A stretch of 64,000 nt of DNA from Cyanoderma ruficeps (GCA_008694505.1 VZDJ01007747.1:29802574-29866573); one strand, 5' to 3'. Shown: positions 45,273 through 60,100, numbered from the stretch's first letter. Notes: generated from the letters alone by a model not told the origin. Program-made: numbers and translations.

Positions 45273-48200
45273 CTAGCTGTAGTTCACTTAGTCTTAGCTG
45301 TACAAGAACTAGTCTAGTCAGGTTCTAAGACTTGCCCCCAGTCAGGGACTTTCTGTGCCATTTCCCAACTCTCATAGCCATCAGCTTTTACAATGGGTAG
45401 GGGGGAATGGTTGTCACTTGAGGTACTGATTTCTCTTCTTTAATTATGTAGGAAAGACAGGGACTGATTTAGAGACCTAAACTTGGATGGATGAAATCAG
45501 ATGTAATGACACCTGCTCTCGTGGTGTACCTTACCTCAGCCCCTGGCAGTAGCTGTGTTTGTCATTACCTAAAGTGAAGAACACATGCTCATTTATTTAA
45601 CAAGCGTATGTATGAGTCCTCTGTGTGCTGAATAAATAGCTCTCAATAACTTGCCCATTCATAAAGGAGCAAAGGAAGTTTTGCTATGTAGAGTCTCTAC
45701 CCTGAAGAGAAGGACATTACTCTTCTTCCTCCTTCCCAGTATCTCAGACAGGAATGGTTTCACTTCTTCCTTGTACTGATGTGGGCACAGTTAGTGTTCT
45801 GAGCAAACTGCAGCTGGATTACTGCAGCAAAAAGCATGCGGCTGAAAGAGTTTGAAATACAGAAATGCAGCCTCAAGTCCTCTCTTCTGCCCAGAATCCA
45901 GCATAGACATTCATTCTTTCATTGCACTGAGCTATGATGCAGATTTGTGAGAGAAAGAAATAAAGTTTTAAAATCTCACCAAAATCCCAGGCACTCCATT
46001 GCAGTGATATACAAGTACCAAAATCCATGCAGTTTTTTTCCTTATTCATCTGTAACAGAAGAGAATTAATGTTCATGGTGATTTACTATCTCTGAAGAGT
46101 CATGTCCTTTTTATTTTTAAACCTAAGCAAAAAAAGCTTCAAAGTGCAAATCCTTTTTTAAAAAAATAGGTCTCTGGCTCTAGCAAAATAAAAGTCAGAC
46201 TTTCAAAAGAAAGGCAGATGTTGCCTTAAATTAATTAGACAAACACTTCCTGACACTGGCACATGGTAATGTCCTATAAATCACACTGCTATATTATTTT
46301 ACCTTATCTTTATACTTATTGCTCAGATCAAGGTTTAAATATACGATTTACATAATGAGCCATTAAGATTTTTTAACCTTGTTGTGCTGTACCATTCTTG
46401 CTTATTAAACAGTAATAAAATTAGCCAAAGGGAACTGAGGTTATGCTAGTAACTGTGTCAAAGAAAAGCAGTTGCTGTGAGGTCCATTTCTTACTCAGGC
46501 TACATATTGTTTTCCCACTGCACTGTGACCACAAAGACTGTTTGCTATTTCTTTTTCACACATGCCTCTGCAGGAACATGGATTCTCCAGAGTGGGCATT
46601 ACTTTGTCCCTGGCCTTTTAGGCATTCTTTCAAAACCTATTCTTGCAATAGTAACCAATTAAACTAGTTACTAAGAAAGAAGCATGTTTCAGCACTTACA
46701 TTAATTGAACTGTTACAAACTAAATATGATTCTAAATTGTTTCTGTATTCCAAATCACTTCATGCATGCAGATAAAATGAAAAAATTACTAAATCGTTTT
46801 GAAATGTGCAAATCAGGCATACAATACTGACATTTAGATCTGTGACCTGATCACAATGCAGCAAGTGCCTCTGAAAACTTTGCGGATTTTAAAGCTGTCA
46901 TATGAAACCCTTGAACCACTGCCTGATGTGATATTCAATAAGTGGAAGTCAGGCTGCAATCAAATTGTGGAACTGTCTGCATCAGGGTTTTACTACCAAT
47001 TTACCCAGAAAATAATCTTTCCCTGATTCATTTCACGGGCCAAGTAAGAAAGGAGGAATGACTTAATGTATAAAACACATGCTTTATTCTTTGGGACCTT
47101 GGTTTGAGTTCAATTTGTGGTCCTAACTAAAATGAGCAGCTCAATCCCCAATGAACAGTAGTCCATATCACTGAACTACCACACACGATTAGGCACAATT
47201 GGCTGTCTATGCTTAGGAGAAGTTGAAGAGTGATTTAGCATGGAAACTAAATCCCTTCTTTCAGCTGTAAAGTGGAGTGGCCCTTTCTGGGACTTTGTGA
47301 CCAGCAAAAATACACAAACCATATTGTTTCTTTTTTTCAGCATTTCTTCAGTACAATAAAAATAAGGGACAGGAAAAGGCTTATTCTCTAGTAATAAAAG
47401 CCATATGGCAGCCCTAATTTGCAGCTATTCTCTTTTATTAAGAAATTAGTAACTACCATAACTGGCAGAGTGATGGTGAAAATACTGGTACATGGAACAA
47501 ATGGATGCTGCTAAAAAGAGAAGGGGGGAAAAAGATGCCAAAGAAGAAAAGCAATGATGTTGGAAGCTGGCAAAAGCTTTTCTCTCTGAATCCTGGAGCA
47601 GGAGAAATGCTTGCTGGGTAATACATCTATCTAGTTACATGTCATACATGACCACACTATTGACGGGTTTAACTGTCCTGGGAGTTAAACATGTCACTGC
47701 TGGGATAAGCTGCACTTGTACACAACAGAGTAGTGTAAACTATTTTGCCAGTGGTGGAGTGGTGAAGCTCTAGCAGAGAGGTGATTTGAGAATGCCAAGG
47801 CCTGCACAGGAGCACAGGAAGAAGAGGGGGATAGCTGGGTGGGCTGTGTGAGCACAACAAGCTCAGTGAGGGGTGAAGGGAGCTGCAGAATCATTAAGCA
47901 GGGGATTAGAGGGAAGCTGAAGGGGGAAAAAGAGCCTACATCAGTGTGGTGTAAAGAGAATTAAATTAAGTCACTGGATCTATTTCGTAATACTCCATCA
48001 GAGGATATTGGCTTGTACTACAGAAAAAGAGAGATTTAGTATCTGTACCTAGAACCTTCCTAAAACATAAGGCTCAGAATAAGACTCTACTATAATATTA
48101 GGTATAAACAGACTCTATCAAGTACTAGAAAAGTCTTAGTGTGGTGCTCCACTTTGAAAATGGGGCATGGTACCTTGGCAGTGGGATGCATGGACATGGC

Positions 48201-51200
48201 ATTCAGCACCTGAGCTGGTGCAACCTGGGTGATCTACTGAGCCTTGGCTGGTAAGAGCATTCCTATAGAACAGTTCTCCATGGCACACAGACAGGAGGCA
48301 AAGAGAGGAGTGGAGTAAACTCTCAGCCCTTACACTGCAAACTTCTGTTCTACTCTGTTACTAACATTAGACCTCAAATTCACAAGCTTTTATTTTTAAC
48401 AGTGATTTCTTTTTCCTTTTTTTTTTCTCAGGGATTCCATTAATTTTCATTATGAACTATACTTGCCTCTTTCATCTCAGGAAAAAAAGACTATGACTGG
48501 AGGTACGCGACAGCTTTCCCTTTTTAGTTGCTGGAAATAAGTTAATAAATGCAGTCACTATCCAGGGTACCATTTTCATTCCTTATTGATGCCAACCATA
48601 CTCTAACAATGAATTTCAAAGTGCTGCTGATGTAAACTCTACCTGAAGCCTGTTTGATCTCAGATAAGCATCTTCATCCCATTCTTCATTTCAAGAAAAG
48701 AAAATCTTACCGCACAGAAACATATTCATGTGCTTTGGGTTCAGTTCAAGATAAGCCTTTCTTTGCAGAAAACCTAATTAATATCAATCACAAGGAAAAC
48801 AGAAATTGGAAGGAAATGTTCTTTCATTTCTTGATAAACAGATCACCTATGATACCTATGCAAATGGACATACCAATTTGCTTTATTATGAAAGTATCTC
48901 CCTGCAGGGCGGATTTTTTAGTGAATAAAGAGGTAGTTGCACCTTTGCTCTTGTGTACATGCCAGTAACTTTGTTCTGTTAAATGAGAGTTGAATAGTGT
49001 AAATCAGACCAGAATTACATCCTGCAAATGCAGGTTTAGTGGCATTTAAAGGAGTGTTTATTTCCAACACTCAAAACAGTAATTATTAATGATAACTCGT
49101 AAGTACATCTTTTAATGTTCCTATAATGCATTTCAGGCATTTCTTTTCTCCTTTCTCTTCCCTCCTGCCAAAGGGAAAGCCACAGCTTCTGACCTAGGAG
49201 ACCTTATGGGCTTAGAATAGAACCTTTAGTTATAAATATTCATATTCAGAAAAAATCTTGCAAAATCAGAGCAGCTGACTTCTGTCACAAGTCTGCATCA
49301 CATAATAACATTTCAGCTGACCTTTAAGTAATTTTGCTGTTGACCAACATCCTTTCCCATCCATAGATTCCAGTCTTGGAGTTAGCCATGTAACACTGGC
49401 TATGTAGCTACTTCCAAATGAATGCAGGAGTTAGTTTAGATCTGATTCATAAAATTTTCATGCACAAACCAGAGTTCTGCTCTTATGAGTGCTCTAGGTC
49501 ATATTGGGAAAAGGAGGGTTTGGAGGAGAGGTCACTAATTTTTGGAGAAGTCCCTGCCTTGACTATCAATCCACCTTTAAAGTCCTTAATGTCAACATTT
49601 CAAGAAACAGTATGGTATATACCAAACTTGTGAAGAGATACGAGTATCAGGTGGTTTTGTTTTATAGAGACATTGACTCAACAATGAATTTATGTGTGTG
49701 GAATATCATTCTATTTGACCCCCAGTGAACATTAAAAAAAAGAGAAATATTCTATTTTATTACTTTCTTTGAGCTTCCCAGTACTTTCAGCTTTGTTCTA
49801 GCTTGCTCTCAGCTGTCTTTGTATGATGCAACTTTTTTTGCTGCAACATTTAGGGTATTACCACACAAAACTATCCAAAAACCCAACAAAACAACCAAAG
49901 GACTAAGCTCTAAAAACACTAAATGTTTAAAGGAGAGGTCAAAACAATCGATCATTGGAATGACTGGTACAGGATAGATGAGGAGGCCCCTCTTTTTCCT
50001 CTTAACACCCATGTGCACACATTCTTTAATGTATTTCAGAGTATGTCGCTTCATAGCCTTTCCTTCCCTCGTTTAGTGATATTTTATGTTTGCCTTTGAG
50101 AATGATTTTATTTAAATTTTTTTTTCTTTTTNCTTGTGCCACTACTGAGGGAGCTTCTGATGCAATGAGTCACTTTAAGGACACAGAATCTGCTGCCCTT
50201 GCTGAAAGGACCAACATTTTCATTGCAAGAGGAAAAAGAGGAAACAAAAGGGTGGGAAAAGCTTCCTTTAACAGCTTTGAAGGAAATATAAACATGAAGA
50301 ATAGAAAGCATTAGCTCAAGATGAAGCTCCAGACTAACTCCTGATTCAGCATGTGTGCACTTCTGTTTAACTACTGGTCTGTAAGCTCTTGGTGGTCCTT
50401 ACAAGCAATTCTTGTCATTGCTTGTTGGCAGGTGCCATTAGCAGCCTGTAAGCCAGTCCTCAGGTATTTCTGAAAATCAATGCATCTCTGATGGGAAAAA
50501 AAATTTAAAAGCTACCAGACTACTTAATCTTTCTTTCTCCTCCCTTTTATTTTAATTTATTAGCATTTATCTGCACTGACATTAAGATATGACCTATCCA
50601 GTCTACCTTTAACTGCAGAGTCTGCCTTGCAGTCTAGCTGTATCAATGCCATTTTACTGTCAAAATACATCCTCAGATACTTGTTTCCTTGAACCTCCGC
50701 ACACATATTTTCTGCTGAAGCTTGCCTACCTGAAAGATAGCTGGGGTATGTTTGTGTGGTATATCTGTAATAATAAACCTTAGCTACAGCATGGACCTAC
50801 TTCACAGAATGCATTTGGGTATTGTATTAAGCTGTAAATAATATGGGAAGAATTCAGAGGGATGGATTAATGTTGCTATTTTTCAAGTAACGCTGGCTTT
50901 GTAGCATAGTATATGTATCTGTCAAAATAATACACACAGCTCTGCAGTTAACTATTTACAAAGGATTAAAGTTTAGCTCTTAATAAGATGTTCTCTCTGA
51001 TGCTTTTGCATTTGCTACCTAATACCATGAGAAAAGTCTGTACAAATTATGAAGAGAATGTAGGAATTCATGCAGATCCAAAATATTCTGTTCAAAGGTA
51101 GGTATAGTGAAAATCCGGGATAGAAAAAGCAGTCCAGACAAAAGCATTTCTTGCACATTGTAAGAAAGAAAATGGAAGCAAACCTTTATTGAAGTTCAGG

Positions 51201-52063
51201 AATTATTTAGACACATTTCTCGATTTTGGCTGGGTTTCTATAAGGCAAAAGAACCATAAAACTGTAGTAGTAGAACTCACATCTCTACCAGCACTTCAGA
51301 TGAGACACTCCTGCCTTGTCAAAAAACTCACTAATCTATCGAAAGAGAAATGTATTTTTGAAGATTTTGACTACGTAAAAGCCACAAGGAATCAGTATGA
51401 AATTTACAGGTAAGTATTGCCTATTTGCTGTCTTTTTATTATTTGTCTCTCCATTATTTTGAATATTTATCATCCTCAGTCTCCTTTTGGCAGCATGTCA
51501 TTCTTTGAATAAGGGAAAGCAGATACTACATGGCTACTCCTCTGCAGCTGTGTTTCTAAGTTAGCTGCTCTTTATTTTCTAATTGGGAACCATGCTAGCA
51601 TATGGGCTCCCCTTTGGTGAAAAATATTATCATTCTGCACATATACACTGAATAACTAAGATTTTGGAAGCAATAATGTCTTCATTAAAAACAAAATGGA
51701 AACAGTCTAATGGCATTTAAAATTAAAAAGATGACTGGGGAATTTTTAAAATAAAGACAAAAATTTTGTAAAAGTTGTAGAAAATCACAGTTTTCTGGAT
51801 ATGTTCTTCCAGCTGAAATCACAGAGATGCTGTAATATCAAAGCTGAGATATATAATATAGAATATATTAAAAGCTGAAAAAATTGAACCAGCTAGTAGT
51901 AAGGTCAGGTGACCAAATAATTACCTATTTAAATAGATCCCAGAAGAGAGGCAATGGAACTAAGGACTGTCACTGCTTTACAAATGCTAGAAGCCAAAAA
52001 GAGAGGTGTTTGTGGCTTCAAACATAAAATTGTCATATCATAAACTTTATAGAAGAATGATAA
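45273..52063. other. Intergenic, no gene recognised
   Basis: Long single-copy-looking stretch. All open frames are under about 105 codons and unsupported. One ambiguous base (N) is at 50,132 in a T run. No tRNA, snRNA or repeat family recognised. Confidence 0.8.
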
Positions 52064-52457
52064 TTAGAATTTTAGCATCACAGACTTTAGCATTGAGTCC
52101 AACTGTAAACCCAACACTGCCAAGCCCACTGCTAGATGTTTCCCCAAGTGCCACACCTACATGAATTTTAAATACCTCCACCAATGGTGACTCAACCTCT
52201 TCCCTAGGCAGCCTGTTCCAATGCTTGGTGACCCTTTCCGTGAAGCAATTTTGCCTGATGTCCAACCTAAACCTCCCCTGGTGCAATCTGAGGCCATTTC
52301 CTCTCATCCTGTTACCTGGGAGCAGAGGTCAACCCCCACCTGGCTAAAACCTCCTTTCAGGTAATTGTAGAGTGTGATAAGGTCACCACTGAGCCTCCTT
52401 TTCTCCAGCCTAAACAAACCCAAATCCCTCAGCTGTCCTCATAACACTTGTGCTCTA
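52064..52457 (-). mobile_element. CR1 LINE 3' fragment, antisense
   Basis: On the minus strand a decayed frame gives RGNGLRLHQGRFRLDIRQNC followed by FTERVTKHWNRLPREEVESP and LVEVFKIHV, the C-terminus of CR1 ORF2 (endonuclease/reverse transcriptase protein). On the + strand it reads TTCCCTAGGCAGCCTGTTCC, GAGGCCATTTCCTCTCATCC, CTCCTTTTCTCCAGCCTAAA and CCTCAGCTGTCCTCATAACA, all typical of antisense CR1. The extreme 3' end is degraded (no clean ATTCTATG repeats) and the 5' side is truncated. The 86-codon frame at 52,047-52,307 is a relic of a mobile element, not a host gene. Confidence 0.93.
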
Positions 52458-55395
52458 ACTGTGTATTGTCAGGGGGCAAAGTCTGCAGGAAAGATAAAGC
52501 ATGTCCTGGAGAGCAAGTAGTGGTACAGCATGTGACCACATTCAAGGAGTTAAATTTTCTGATTAATTTAAGCATATCAACAGATAGTATGGATTCTGCA
52601 CTTACACAGAAAAATGCCTGCACTGCCTGTTGACATCAGCCACCTGTTTGGGTTAGTTACAATACCTCATTGTGACAAACACCAAGATCCAAGAGGCTAT
52701 TATGATAGGTTACTTCAGTAGTAAATTAGGATGTAAATTAAGATGTCAGAGACACAATATGATGCCAAGGTTAAGTTTTTTGATGTAATGAACGATTGTT
52801 TAGTGGAGAGAAAGACAGACATCCCAGAGGAGAGAAGCAGCTCTGTGCTACCAGAAGATCTGGTTCAAAATTTTGCTACCAGTAAACCAGCACAGAAGCC
52901 TGTGATGTACCTATATTCAAAAACCTCACTCGAACTGCAAAACCCAACAGAAAGTGAAAAGTAAAAGTGGATATTTAAAAGATGGAAACCTTACATTTTT
53001 CTCATTTAGCCTTTTACTATTTTAACTATGAATGCAGCATTAGGAGCTCCTCTTGACCTTGATATCCTTTTACTCATCCTCTCCAGGTGAGCTTTGACTT
53101 TCCTAAGACCATCCTTACATTCACAGGCATTTTATAGTCCTTCCATCGACTGAGAAACAGAGAGAAATAAGAAACAAGCAGAGTTCACAAGTGAATCTGT
53201 TGTGAAAAGTGAAAATTGCCTATGATTCATAGCATGTGCATTAAAAAGCTGTAGAAATTAACTTAAATTTGCTGAGGATTTTAATCTATTCAGTTTAAGG
53301 AAGACCAGAATAATGGCATACTGTTGCTGAGGGATTCTACAGAGTCAATTCCACCCAGCAATAAAACTGCAGACATATTTGAAGTTTATAAATGTAATTT
53401 GACATGTGTTTCCAAAAAAAAAAAAAAATCTAGACATTATATTCATAATGTTAACTCAATTCTCTGTACTGGTTGCAAAAATAAGATGGATGGCAGGAAG
53501 CACTAAAAGGAAGACAATAGCAGCAAACTTCTTTATATCATTATTTAAACTATTATTTAAACTTTAATATTACACACAGTTCTCTGTCCTCAGTTTTGAA
53601 AAGTACATCACAGCATTAAAAAGGATGGAAAAAGAAAAGATTATGAGACAACCAACTTCTGTATGAAAAATGACTAAAATGGGCAATAGCAGTTCAGCCT
53701 GGAGACCTAATGAGGATGAATGTGATGGATATGAAGAAAAAAAAAATTGAAAGAGGAGAGGTAGAAAATTATTATTCACTGAGTAATATCATATCAAAGT
53801 AAAAGACATAAAATCTAACCGTCTAGGATGTCTCACACACAAAAAGAAAAAATTTTGGGATGCTGTGAACAGTCAAACTGTGGACTTCATTGTCACAGGA
53901 TGTTCATGTGCTTACTGCCAAATTTTGCATATGTTCAGAAAGCACCTGACAAACTCATGGAAAGAAATCATCCGGGATTTTTAGGTCAAGAGTAGTCTTG
54001 AAAAGTCCAAGCTGTAGGTCACTAGAAGATGAATGACTCTACCACAGGGAAACTGTCTAGATATTTGCATTTAGCTTATCCTGTCCTGACACTGTCCTGA
54101 CAGTAGGTTTTATATTACATATTAAACCCAGGGCACACACATATGCAGAGGATATGATCAGCTCTGTGTTTCTTTGTGGTGCCCTTATTCCATGGAACAG
54201 GAGCTGTGCTCAGTCTTTTGAGGTGGCCTAGTTGGTCCATTGTGTCATAGAAGCATCCACTGATCTTATAACCTGAAAGAGGCTAAATCAGGCTCTAGGA
54301 TAAAGCAAGATGTGTCCCTAATGGGCATTGGGCTGTCCATCTTGAAATCATCCCAGGAGTGCCAAAGACATGCCTGGGGAGAAACAGAAATAAATAATGG
54401 AGGGAAATTAGTTTTCAATTGCTCATTTAGAATTGCTAGTTTCAATCAATGACAATTTTAAGGCATTAAACACATTTCAGAGTAACTTGTCAAAAAAACC
54501 CCACCCTGCAGTTGCTGACATTCTCTGAGGTTTTTTAATAAGATCAGGGTCAGTGATGGGAAATAAGCAGTAAGATGAATAGGATGTCAAAATTAAATTG
54601 AGTTCCAGAAGAGTTATCTTAAGTTCCCAGAAAAATAGAAACTCATGAAACTTTGTCTGAAACTAAGCAGGAAATGTGTGTTTTAGCTTAGAGGGAACAA
54701 GAAGGCTGATGACTGTCTTTAGCAGTGTTAACAACCATGCTATTTTAGCAGCTTGAAAAACACCCTCGTTCTTTGAATCCTGAAACAGAGGAGGTTCTAC
54801 TTACTTTAAATCCTAATGATTTCTGGTGCATCAGGCTCTTTCATTTTTATACAGGGAATCCAAATTAATTGTTTCAACCATCTGACTATCCATTACAATC
54901 AGAGGATATATTTCTTGTTAAAGTATCAGAACTGTTGAATAAAATACCATTTTAACAACCCATATGTCTGTGTTTTTGTTTCATTCTCTTTTGCTAGATG
55001 TTGTAGCACTTAATCTTCTGGAGTGTAAGTACACCATTGGCCAGACTGTTATTAATCATCATTGTTGTCAATGAACAAAAATCCAGTGAAAGAAAACAAT
55101 TGAATACCTAGTACTACAGAGGAGTTCCTGTTTCAGAATGACCACACAGATTAATAATGTTACTTTGGTTTGGGAATTTGTCTCTGCATTTATAAATCCT
55201 GTTCTGGACTGTGATCCTGCTACATATTTATACCATTGTTTTAGATGCTCTTTCTGCTTCCTCCTTGGGATCAAAGAGGCAGGATAGTGGGTTTGAATAC
55301 GAGCATTAAAACTTATTAAAATTTACTCTTCTCTAGCCAAAATGATGCAATGGGTTCATCACAGCAAAACAGTTTTTCTTTAGTTGTCTGCAGAT
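52458..55395. other. Intergenic, no gene recognised
   Basis: AT-rich sequence with short A runs (53,414-53,428). Frames such as 52,743-52,964 have no recognised product. Confidence 0.78.
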
Positions 55396-55433
55396 GACAA
55401 TCTAGAGTTTTAAGGACAATCTAGAGTTTTAGG
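55396..55433. repeat. 19-bp tandem duplication
   Basis: GACAATCTAGAGTTTTAAG is followed at once by GACAATCTAGAGTTTTAGG, one difference. It looks like a recent slippage or repair duplication. Confidence 0.85.
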
Positions 55434-55480
55434 GAAACCCTTGAAACAAAGAAAGAGAACATATGAAGGCAGGGCTAAGC

Positions 55481-55492
55481 AAAAAAAAAAAN

Positions 55493-55531
<39 letters not shown>
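55481..55531. repeat. 51-nt A tract with one ambiguous base
   Basis: Unbroken A run except for an N at 55,492. It could be the tail of a retroposed copy, but the sequence to its left has no gene or SINE that I recognise and I found no flanking duplication. Confidence 0.9.
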
Positions 55532-55534
<3 letters not shown>

Positions 55535-57078
55535 TGAAGAAGGAGGGAGTCACACAGGAATAGATTTAATTAGCAACTTCTAAGATAACAGAAACACTGG
55601 AGAAAGTGAAAGAAACAATGCACAGCGTTTAAAGGACTCCATCTGGTTAATACATTCCATCAGGAGGAACCTGGAATTCAAGGGTCAGGAAGATTTTTGG
55701 GATTCTGAGGAAGAGGGTGGAGATGAAGATGTTGCCTGTTTTGCATAAAACTGTATATCTCCTGTCAATGTGAAATATGTAAAAATCATGTCATGAGTAC
55801 TGTCTACTGTTTGCTTCCAGTAGCTTGAAGTCATTAGACTAAAAGTGACATGGCCCTCAAGAACAAAGGTATGGGAAGGGATGTTTTTCATCACCTTAGG
55901 GCCTCTCTTTTGTAAGACTGTCTCCTATTTACAAATAAAGCAAGAAACCCATAATGTTCTATTTAATAGAATGAATTAGACCCAGAAATGATGGCTGAAG
56001 GCAATGCAGGCACAAAGGAAAGCTTAGAGGTCCAGAGACCCAAGTTGTAGGTACATCACAGCAGATCAGTAGAATCCAATGAAGTGACTGGATGAGCTTC
56101 ATAAAAAAACATTTGAGTTCATTTCTTAACCAAGTTCACAATATAAGTGCTAGGTGTTTTATGCTTTCTGCCATGTTCCAACTACTGGTTTGACTGCAGT
56201 GTTGCTCTAAGTACCTAGAAGATTGGTTTTATAGTTACACTTATATATATCAAATTAGTGCTGTTTTCTCCCCTGCAAACTTGGGATTTTAATTTAGATT
56301 CTGCTCTTAGCTGAAAACCAGCACTTTAATGTCTCTTTAATCTACACTACAGTCTCTTAACTAAATGTCATTTCACACCTTCTTGGTTCTCCAATAAGGT
56401 GTTCTTGCCTTACTACTCTCTAAAAAGCACTGTTGTAGGGACTTACAGCATCATTAGTTTCTATGCTTAAACATGGAAAATGATATATAAGAACTAAGCT
56501 TTATCATTCTTAATGTTTTCATATGCTTGCAGGGAACTGAAACCCCGAAGGGGATAGAAATAAAAATGGAAATATAGCAGCATTGTACTAATATAGCAGT
56601 GGCTGTAAGAGAATGAATGTTATGCTCTTGAGCTCAAGGAATGCTCATGCAGGAAAAGATTGACTCATCTGAAATCAGAAACCAGACAGCACCTGCAAGT
56701 ACATGCTGGCCATGAAGGAAAAGGCTGGACACACTCACCACGCCTTCTTATATCTCTGAACTAGAACCCTGGGACACGAGGGTACTTGATAACAGAAAAC
56801 AACTTGGATGTACCAGGCTATGTGACATGAGGGGGGATAGGGGGGCCCTGTGTGCTCTTTGTACTTTGGTGTGAGTCCTTGCGTGTCTTTTCACACAATG
56901 AGGGACTGGTGGTGGGTAGGAGTGTTGGTGAGAAATGCACAAGTGCAAGGGTGCAGATTAATCCACGATCGTTCTGGTCAATGACTGCAGCATGCTATTC
57001 CCCCTTTCTCCCATGGAATGGGCTGCTGCTCTGCTCCAGACTGAAATGAATGCAATGACACAGTGACAACTGTCCAAA

Positions 57079-57083
<5 letters not shown>
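55532..57083. other. Intergenic, no gene recognised
   Basis: No recognised gene, RNA or repeat family. Confidence 0.75.
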
Positions 57084-57119
<36 letters not shown>

Positions 57120-57129
57120 ATATATATAT
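57084..57129. repeat. (CA)n microsatellite joined to (TA)n
   Basis: About 17 AC units run straight into CGTATATATATATT. Alternating purine-pyrimidine DNA of this kind is prone to length change and to Z-form. Confidence 0.97.
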
Positions 57130-60100
57130 TCAAATGAGTCTCTGAATCAGAGTGGTAGGGACCAGGCTTTTGCACTTGGTATTTACTCTAGGTCTTATGG
57201 AAGAAAGTATTAAAATGACTGATAAGTTTTCTGTGTTAACAGTTTTTAAGGAAAAGTTAGATATTCTGGGTCACAGTGTGGGAAGTTTATTTACTTCAGT
57301 AATTTAAAACCTAATGATTTCCATGGTTAATCCTGTTTCCTTTGCTGCTGCCTTATCTCTTTTGATAATGATGTAAGCTTGAATGCAAGTGTGAAGGGCA
57401 TAGGTTTATACCTGGAAAATCACTGAGGTACTCTATTTGATCATGCAGATCTGTCTCACAAAGACCTGAAACCTTGTGAGGGGCTCTGCGCTACATTTAT
57501 TCCAGTGACAAAATCCATTTCTTTCCTGATGCTCTCATTGAAAATGAAAATTGCCTGCTTCCTAGTCCTAGAAATACATAATTTTCTGTATATTTCTTCC
57601 CCTTACTTATTTCAATATCTTCTTTTAATCTAACTCAGCATTACATGTATCAGGACTGGTGACAAGCAAGTGAATTTAGAGTGGTTCACTTCACTGAAGG
57701 CCTGGCTCCTTTGCTCTCGATATCTAATACAAAATTCAATTATTTCATTAGTACACAAAATATGCTAAACAACTAAAGTCAGAATACAGACAACAGGAAT
57801 GGCCAAACTTTTGGAAGAAATAATTCAAGATGCCAGATTACAAATTTAAAATGAAGTCCCAAGAGGAATAGATAACTATGGAGAAAACTGAAGTTCTGCA
57901 GTGTAGGTAAATCCTGATTTCCAAGGAAGTGTTCTCAGTGAAGCACTGGTGGGATGAAGAGTTTCTCCATATTTCAGTATTTTCCTTGGCTTGTGAATGT
58001 CAAGGGCAGTTTGCATTTCCTTCTGGAACAGAGATGTCCTCAGAAGTAGCTGAGCCATATGACACAACCATGACTCATTTCTTGACTCAGCTGAGTTCAG
58101 AAAGAATAATGGAGGAGGACTGATAAAGCTTGGGCACGAAACAGCTCACCATTTCAGGCAGTTTGTTTGTTCTCTAAATGAAGTGGGCAAAATTCTCAAT
58201 CTCAAAGAAAATGTATAGTATGATAGCAACTTGAAAAAACATTGCAAACCTAAAATTTCTCTGTAAAGCTGTAAATTAAGGGAAAAAAGAAAATTTTTCA
58301 CCCACTTACTAGCTTGCATGTAAATGAACAGAATTTCATTTTTTTGTTTTGCATTGTATTGCTTCTCTATTGAATTAAGTCTTTGTCCCATTTAAAAGCC
58401 CCATCTTGTTCTGTCAATCTCTAAAGCAGCTATTCAGCAGCCAACCAACAGAACAGAAATTGCCTATGCTGAATGTTCTTTTCCATTTTTGCATTGTATC
58501 TTAGTGTCTTATTATAATGGCACTGCCAGCAGAACTATAGTCAAGCGTGTGTCAATATTTCTATGCCAAACACTGTTTTATTAGTAGATGTTTGTAACAA
58601 GACCATTCTAATTTGTATAATCAAGATGAAGCTAAATACAATTATTCTCCATCCTGACACTAATTTTCTCTGAAAATAAGCTTTTTTTTTTCTCAATCAC
58701 TTTTAAAAGATGGACAGTCAGTAGGTAAAAAAGCGCTGAGGTTGAAAATTCCATATTGCTGGTTATTCCTTTTCAGGTAGAAAGGGACAAGAAAGAGCAT
58801 AAGAGACCATGTAAGTATTTAACTTGTGTTTTGACACAATATGCTGGAAACCAAAGAACTCCTTCTCACAGCTGAAAGAAAGATTTTTCTTCGGAATGTT
58901 TATTTTGACCTTGGTTTACAAAGTAAGAGACTATTTGGAGCTGCATATATATTTTATCTTTCATTTAAATAAATGTGTATGTAATTTGTATTTTCCATTT
59001 CACACTACTTTGTGGTTGTGGGTTTTTTTTCCCTTTTTCCTCCTCATAAGTGCAGAGAACACTAACAAGACTTGTGTCTATGCCATGGCTATTTTCAGGA
59101 AAAGTGTTTGCTACTGACCGTAGGTATGAATGTGAAAGGAAAAGATAAGCTTGTAAGAAGCATTGCCTCATTTGCATACTATTTTTAGTACAGACCAATT
59201 CTTTCATCTTTGTAATGACTTCACTTCTTGCACAAGGTGAACTAAAAATAGAACTTGTTTCTCCCTTGGTAGTATAAGGCAACAAACTGTATTGCAGATG
59301 TCCAGCTTTCAGATCTGCTGAGTTTTGAAGTACAGAGCTCTTGACATTTACAGACCTCACAGGCTCTCTTAAAATAGTCATGAAAGCTCAACCAATGACC
59401 AAAAGATTGCTTGAATTCCACCTAATACCGTGGTAGATTTTCATATAACCAGGCATTTCTTTCAATACTGGTATTAATAGTCTGAGGTAAATAATTATGA
59501 TTTTAGCTTACAGTGATGTCTGCAAAAGTGAGCCTAACCATATAGGGCTACAACAGAGCTATCACTTATTCTCTCCTCTATCTCCTTGTCCCTCTTCTGT
59601 ACCCAGCTGCATCCTCTCCCTTCCACAAGGTCAGGTGGGTTTTGGCCTATCCTGTGGGTGGATTCATCTGCTAACTAAAGACACAGATAACTCTATGAGT
59701 CTTTTTCTTGAGCCGGTGAGCTGAGTCTGTTCAGACAAGCTCTGTTGGTAAATGGTGGCCACACACAGCCAGGAGCATCAAGACAGAAGAAGTGTTTGGG
59801 GGTGTGTGTCTAGGGTGGATCTCCCCTTTCTGCTGGTCATACATTGTGAGTCTGTCTAAAACTATTCCAATGAGCTGTACCCTGTGTAATTTGCAATACA
59901 GCAAAAGCATAGCTCCTGCAATTTATCCTACATGCTGCAGCAGAATTGAGGTTCAGTGATTTTCTGTGACAATTATTTGAAATATTTTCTTGCTCAACAC
60001 CATAGTTCAAGTTCATAACCTGCTTGTGAAAGTGGCCTGTTGGTATTGTATCCCAGGGGAGCACTGAGGCCGTCGGATTATCACCATGTTGTGCAAACTG

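Noticed and set aside
52047..52307. 86-codon minus-strand frame as a host gene
   Set aside because: It is the C-terminus of CR1 ORF2 in a truncated mobile element.
58965..59381. 138-codon minus-strand frame
   Set aside because: No known domain, low-complexity ends, no splice or promoter context; chance frame.
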